This document shows positions 58,876 to 64,000 of a stretch of 64,000 nucleotides of DNA, one piece after another. Source of the DNA: Streptomyces nojiriensis (GTDB lineage Bacteria > Actinomycetota > Actinomycetes > Streptomycetales > Streptomycetaceae); contig NZ_CP071139.1 of the NCBI RefSeq assembly GCF_017639205.1, positions 8,369,501-8,433,500 of the forward strand, read 5' to 3'. The notes beneath the pieces were generated by a model. The model was given only the letters and a program-made list of their open reading frames with translations. It searched no databases and had not been told where the DNA came from. A program made the position numbers and the translations under genes. The number at the start of each line of letters is the position of its first letter. Position 1 is the first letter of the stretch.

Positions 58876-59774
58876 GCGGGTGTTCCGTTCCGGGGTCGCA
58901 GGGTGTGGACGATCGCCGAGAAGTCGAGCCCCGCGCCCTCGCCGGCGGCGAAGTCGGCGTACAGCTCGGCGGCTTTCAGGCCCAGCGGCGCCGCCACCCC
59001 GCCGGCCCGCAGGGCGTTCGCCGCCAGGGCGAGGTCCTTGGCCATGAGGGGCGCGGCGAAGCCGGGAAGGTAGTCACGGTTGGCCGGGCTGTCCGGGACC
59101 GGTCCGGGCACCGGGCAGTTGACGGTGAGGGCCCAGCACTGGCCGGAAGCGGTGGAGGCCACGTCGTACAGGGCCTGATGGTCCAGGCCCAGGCTCTCGG
59201 CGAGGACGAAGGCCTCGCTCACCCCGATCATCGAGACGGCGAGGATCATGTTGTTGCAGATCTTCGCCGCCTGCCCGGCGCCCGCCGTCCCGCAGTGCAC
59301 GGCCTTCCTGCCCATCGCGCCGAGCAGCGGCCCGGCCGCCGCGAACTCCTCGGCGCCGCCGCCCGCCATGAAGGTGAGGCTCGCCGCCCGCGCGCCGACC
59401 ACCCCGCCCGAGACGGGCGCGTCGAGGGAGTGGTGACCCGCCGCCCCGGCGGCCTCGTGGGCCGCCCGCGCGTCGGCCACGTCGATGGTGGAGCAGTCGA
59501 CGAACAGCGTGCCGGGCCGCGCCGCGGCCAGCAGCCCGCCCTCCCCGTACAGGGCGAGGACGTGCGCGCCCGCCGGCAGCATGGTGATCACCACATCGGC
59601 CTCGGCGGCCGCTGCGGCGGCCGACACCGCCGGCTCCACCCCCGTCGCGGCGGCGGTGGCCAGCAGCTCCGGCACCAGGTCGAAGCCGAGGACGCGATGT
59701 CCGGCCCGCACCAGGTTGGCCGCCATCGGGCCGCCCATGCGGCCCAGTCCGACGAACGCCACGGTCCTGCTCAC
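58872..59774 (-). CDS. mmsB: 3-hydroxyisobutyrate dehydrogenase, 300 aa
   Basis: N-terminal NAD-binding FVGLGRMGGPMAANLVRAGH, substrate loop DAPVSGGVVGARAASLTFMAGG, and catalytic Lys in GAGQAAKICNNMILA. It oxidises 3-hydroxyisobutyrate to methylmalonate semialdehyde. GTG 59774 is the start; the upstream frame belongs to the antisense of the hydrolase gene. Junctions on both sides are 4-bp overlaps. Confidence 0.92.
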   Translation of the reverse strand: MSRTVAFVGLGRMGGPMAANLVRAGHRVLGFDLVPELLATAAATGVEPAVSAAAAAAEADVVITMLPAGAHVLALYGEGGLLAAARPGTLFVDCSTIDVADARAAHEAAGAAGHHSLDAPVSGGVVGARAASLTFMAGGGAEEFAAAGPLLGAMGRKAVHCGTAGAGQAAKICNNMILAVSMIGVSEAFVLAESLGLDHQALYDVASTASGQCWALTVNCPVPGPVPDSPANRDYLPGFAAPLMAKDLALAANALRAGGVAAPLGLKAAELYADFAAGEGAGLDFSAIVHTLRPRNGTPA

Positions 59775-60862
59775 CAGGGCACCTCCTGAGTCGAATCCGC
59801 ACGGGCCAGCCGCAGTTCGCGCGCGCCGAGCGGGGCGAAGAACCGTGCCACGTCCGCCGGCCCCACCTCCGCCAGGGAGGGCGGCGACCACCGCGGGCTG
59901 CGGTCCTTGTCGATGACCTGCGCGCGGATCCCCTCCACCAGGTCGGGTGAGGACAGCGCCGCGCAGGAGATCCGGTACTCCTGCTCCAGAGCCCGTTCCA
60001 GCGGGCCGAGTCCGCGCACCCGGCGCAGGGCGGCCAGGGTCACCTTCAGCGCCGTGGGCGACCTGGCCGCAAGGGTGGCCGCGGCCTCCTTCGCCGCCGG
60101 GACACCGCTGCCGAGCAGGCGCTCCACGATGTCCTCCACGGTGTCCGCCGCGTAGCAGTGGTCGATCCACTCGCGGTCACCGTCGAGCGCGCCGGCGGGC
60201 GCCGGACCGACGTACCGTTCCAGCACCTCGTGTACGGAGGACCCCGCCAGGTCGGCGGCCAGCCGCGGCAGCAGCTCGGAGGGCACGAAATGATCGGCGA
60301 GCCCGCAGAGCAGCGCGTCCGCCGCCCCGGCCGGCGCCCCCGTCAGAGCCAGGTGCGTGCCCAGCTCTCCCGGTGCCAGCGCCAGCAGGTACGTGCCGCC
60401 GACATCGGGGACGAAGCCGATGCCCGTCTCGGGCATGGCCACGCGGGAGCGTTCGGTGACGATCCGTACGGTGCCGTGGGCCGAGATCCCGACGCCGCCG
60501 CCCATGACGATGCCGTCCATGAGGGCGACGTACGGCTTGGGATAGCGGGCGATGCGGGCGTTGAGCCGGTACTCGTCGCGCCAGAAGCCGGCCGAGGCCG
60601 TGCCGCCCGAGCGGGCGTCCTCGTGGATCGCGCGGATGTCACCGCCCGCGCACAGGCCGCGCTCACCGGAGCCCTCGATGACGACGGTCGCGATGTCCGG
60701 GGCGTGCTGCCAGTCGGCGAGGGCCTCGTCGATGCGCAGCACCATGGCGTGGGTGAGGGCGTTGAGTGCCTCGGGGCGGTTGAGGGTGATGTAGCCGGTA
60801 TGGCCCTCGGTCCGCAGGAGCACGTGGTCCTGGCCGTGGCCCCCGGGGGATCCGTGGTTCAT
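59771..60862 (-). CDS. 3-hydroxyisobutyryl-CoA hydrolase, 363 aa
   Basis: Enoyl-CoA hydratase/isomerase superfamily, HIBCH-type: FCAGGDIRA-like GLCAGGDIRAIHED, VALMDGIVMGGGVGISAHGTVRIVTERSRVAMPETGIGFVPDVGGTYLLA in order, and the longer C-terminal extension (ending RWSPPSLAEV). It releases CoA from 3-hydroxyisobutyryl-CoA. ATG 60862 overlaps the acyl-CoA dehydrogenase stop. Confidence 0.9.
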   Translation of the reverse strand: MNHGSPGGHGQDHVLLRTEGHTGYITLNRPEALNALTHAMVLRIDEALADWQHAPDIATVVIEGSGERGLCAGGDIRAIHEDARSGGTASAGFWRDEYRLNARIARYPKPYVALMDGIVMGGGVGISAHGTVRIVTERSRVAMPETGIGFVPDVGGTYLLALAPGELGTHLALTGAPAGAADALLCGLADHFVPSELLPRLAADLAGSSVHEVLERYVGPAPAGALDGDREWIDHCYAADTVEDIVERLLGSGVPAAKEAAATLAARSPTALKVTLAALRRVRGLGPLERALEQEYRISCAALSSPDLVEGIRAQVIDKDRSPRWSPPSLAEVGPADVARFFAPLGARELRLARADSTQEVPW

Positions 60863-62009
60863 CGCAGGGCCTCCGTGAGCCCGCGGGCGACGATGATGCG
60901 CATGACCTCGTTGGTGCCTTCCAGGATCTGGTGGACCCGAAGGTCGCGGACGATCTTCTCGATGCCGTACTCGCTCAGATAGCCGTATCCCCCGTGGAGC
61001 TGGAGGGCCCGGTCGGCTACGGCGTAGCCGGTGTCCGTGGCGAACCGCTTGGCCATCGCGCACAGCTGCGGGGCCAGTGGGTCGCCCCGGTCCAGCGCGT
61101 CGGCGGCCTGCCGGACCAGGGCGCGGGCCGCGGCCAGCTCGGTGGCCATGTCCGCGAGCCGGAACTGCAGGGCCTGGGCGTCCAGCAGCCGGGCCCCGAA
61201 GGCCTCCCGGTCGGCCAGGTACGCGAGGCTGCGGTCCAGCGCGCTCTGCGCACCGCCCAGCGAGCAGGCGGCGATGCCGAGGCGGCCGCCGTTGAGGCCG
61301 TTCATGGCGATGCGGAAGCCGTCGCCCTCGGCACCGAGCCGCCGGTCGGCGGGGACGCGGACCCCGTCCAGGATCACCTGGCGGGTGGGCTGGGCGTTCC
61401 AGCCCATCTTGCGCTCGTCCGGGCCGAAGGAGACCCCGGCATCTCCCCGCTCGACGACGAACGCGGAGATGCCGCCCGGGCCCTCCCCGCCGGTGCGCGC
61501 CATGACGATGTAGACCTCGGAGGCGCCGGCGCCGGAGATGAACTGCTTGACCCCGGTCAGCACATAGCCGTCGTCCGTGCGCTCGGCCCGGGTGCGCAGC
61601 CGGGCCGCGTCGGATCCGGCGCCGGGTTCGGTCAGGCAGTAGCTGCCCAGCGACCGGGCGGAGCACAGGTCGGGCAGCCAGCGGGCCCGCTGGTCCGCGT
61701 CCCCGTACCGGTCGATCATCCAGGCGACCATGTTGTGGATGGAGAGGTATCCGGCGATGGAGGGGCAGCCGGTGGCGAGGGCCTCGAAGACGAGGACGCC
61801 GTCACCGCGGGTGAGGCCGGAACCGCCGTGCTCCTCGCGGACGTAGACGCCGCCGAGCCCGAGGTCCGCCGCCTTGCGGAGCACGTCCAGCGGGAAGTGC
61901 TTGTCCTGGTCCCAGGTGACGGCGTACGGGCCGAGCTGCTCCTGGGCGAAGTCCAGCGTGACCTCGGCGAGGGCGAGCTGATCGGGGCTGAGGGTGAGGG
62001 TCACCGGGC

Positions 62010-62013
<4 letters not shown>
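60859..62013 (-). CDS. Acyl-CoA dehydrogenase, isobutyryl-CoA type, 384 aa
   Basis: Normal-length FAD enzyme: YCLTEPGAGSDAARLRT, VKQFISGAGASEVYIVMARTG, MGWNAQPTRQVILDGVRVP, and the ending LHGGYGYLSEYGIEKIVRDLRVHQILEGTNEVMRI, scattered along the protein. Context makes isobutyryl-CoA (and perhaps 2-methylbutyryl-CoA) the likely substrate. Confidence 0.9.
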
Positions 62014-63509
<1,496 letters not shown>

Positions 63510-63706
63510 GGGTGCCTGCTCTCGTCAGGTTGGATCCGGGGATGGCACGGCCGGCCGGCGGACGGCACCCGATGGGGTGCTCCGCTGGGAGGGGCGTGGG
63601 ACTACGAGCGTGCGAAGGGGTGCGCGCGCTCCGCCGGATCACCAGGGTCGTGGGTACAAACCGGTGCCATGCGTGTCTGCTCCATCCTCGTGGACAACAC
63701 GGAACA
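63510..63706. other. Leader between cobalamin riboswitch and mmsA
   Basis: About 200 bases on the mmsA side of the riboswitch. A short hairpin (GCACCC at 63565-63570 with GGGTGC at 63575-63580) could act as a weak terminator. A 22-codon open frame (63602-63670, minus strand) is listed separately. Otherwise I see nothing. Confidence 0.5.
63602..63670 (-). CDS. Possible 22-aa leader peptide after the riboswitch
   Basis: ATG at 63670 follows GGAG at nine bases, directly behind the riboswitch. The peptide would be MAPVCTHDPGDPAERAHPFA plus two residues. It has Cys and His but no signal. No homology is known to me; it may be a chance frame or a translation reporter for the riboswitch. Confidence 0.25.
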   Translation of the reverse strand: MAPVCTHDPGDPAERAHPFARS

Positions 63707-63852
63707 TCCGCGGCCGGTATCCTGACTCCCGGATCCCCGCGTGCCGCCCGCCTTCCCGACAGACCTCGTCAGTGGCGTGTGGATGGCAGCACACTCCCCG
63801 GTCACAGTGGCGGGACCGTGCCGGTTTCTCACCGGCTTCCCTGCACCGCGGA
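63707..63852 (-). ncRNA. Cobalamin (adenosylcobalamin) riboswitch aptamer
   Basis: Read on the minus strand: helix P1 closes by TCCGCGG (63846-63852) with CCGCGGA (63707-63713). AGCCGGTGAGAAACCGGC and GGTCCCGCCACTGTGA match the conserved core GGTGA...CCGG...CCCGCNACTGT. The second GCCACTG follows at the lower part, and the 3' conserved GAGTCAGGATACC ends it. The element is on the strand of, and about 200 bp upstream of, mmsA. Confidence 0.88.
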
Positions 63853-63870
63853 CCTTGTGCCACGAACATA

Positions 63871-63888
63871 TAGTTGGACGTCCTAGTA
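63871..63888. promoter_or_regulatory. Near-palindrome at the riboswitch promoter
   Basis: TAGTTGGACGTCCTAGTA: GGACGTCC core with TAGT/AGTA flanks, three mismatched positions only. It lies just upstream (minus-strand sense) of the aptamer in an AT-richer patch that includes CTATATG, a probable -10-like element. Confidence 0.5.
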
Positions 63889-64000
63889 AGTCCAGGGCCG
63901 CCGCCGCGCGCCTTCCGTCCGGTCGCGCCGTCTCCGTCGTACCCGCCGTCTGCGGCCCGCGTTCTGACGCCCGCTCAGTCCCGCGCCGGGGCGGGGTTCC
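63889..64000. other. Window end, no gene recognised
   Basis: GC-rich sequence upstream of the riboswitch promoter; no complete gene or convincing partial gene is visible to the window edge. Confidence 0.4.

Noticed and set aside
63565..63580. Strong intrinsic terminator behind the riboswitch
   Set aside because: Only a 6-bp stem with no T tract; kept as a possibility but not annotated as a terminator.

Overview
The window is high-GC DNA with the codon structure, start-codon usage (many GTG/TTG starts) and gene families of a Streptomyces or a very close actinomycete. Markers include a family 2B encapsulin with 2-methylisoborneol (2-MIB) genes, a LAL-type LuxR regulator, a SpoIIE phosphatase fused to an ATPase domain, GPP34, DUF2993, DUF6545 and PadR/TetR/MarR pairs. 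I see no rRNA, tRNA, CRISPR array, phage or intact transposase. It reads as chromosomal accessory or arm-proximal DNA with many small, separately regulated transcription units.

Layout. 0-2.9 kb: small acidic protein, FUSC-like membrane protein, secreted Ig-fold protein, nucleoside-kinase-like P-loop protein. 3.1-9.0 kb: a same-strand run of isochorismatase-type hydrolase, DoxX, two alpha/beta hydrolases, YtcJ-type amidohydrolase and a YaaH-like membrane protein, facing an AraC and a giant LuxR regulator (9.0-12.8 kb). 13-17 kb: GPP34, a Tat-exported Dyp-type peroxidase overlapping a lipoprotein, and a membrane-anchored esterase. 17-24.7 kb: PadR plus acyl-CoA dehydrogenase, a divergent SDR/TetR pair with two operator boxes, a 167-bp MITE, a TetX-like FAD monooxygenase, a class A beta-lactamase, and a decayed stretch (a membrane protein frame without a start codon and a frameshifted acetyltransferase).

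24.9-28.7 kb is the 2-MIB operon: encapsulin shell (EshA type, with cyclic-nucleotide-binding-like domain), 2-MIB synthase with a long disordered N-terminal arm, and GPP C2-methyltransferase, closed by a 14-bp-stem terminator. Geranyl diphosphate is methylated, cyclised by the synthase inside the protein shell and released as the earthy odorant 2-MIB.

28.7-36.9 kb holds regulator/enzyme pairs (ADPS-like FAD oxidase/TetR, MarR/SDR, serine hydrolase/TetR), a 32-residue one-helix membrane protein and an NPP1 (NLP) cytolysin-type secreted protein. 37-43.8 kb: a CUT2-type sugar ABC transporter and a 941-residue GAF/PP2C/HATPase phosphatase. 43.8-49.2 kb: a cyclase-family protein, then a reductase/epimerase with a KS-ACP-alpha-oxoamine synthase megaenzyme that keeps both linkers flanking a missing AT domain. 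49.2-51.7 kb: XRE, ImmA/IrrE and MAB_1171c-type (DUF6545) membrane protein with repeated operators and three tandem hairpins. 51.75 kb: a second copy of the MITE. 52-58 kb: TetR, DUF2993, MMPL transporter and a two-component system; the MMPL gene and the two-component system share an exact 18-bp upstream box.

58-63.5 kb is a five-gene valine-degradation operon in which every junction is a 4-bp start/stop overlap; it carries isobutyryl-CoA to propionyl-CoA. Upstream of it on the same strand lies a clear cobalamin riboswitch aptamer with no classical B12 gene between it and mmsA. The most promising leads are this riboswitch/valine arrangement, the AT-less KS-ACP-AOS enzyme, the MITE pair that ends exactly in stop codons, the shared 18-bp box and the encapsulated 2-MIB operon.
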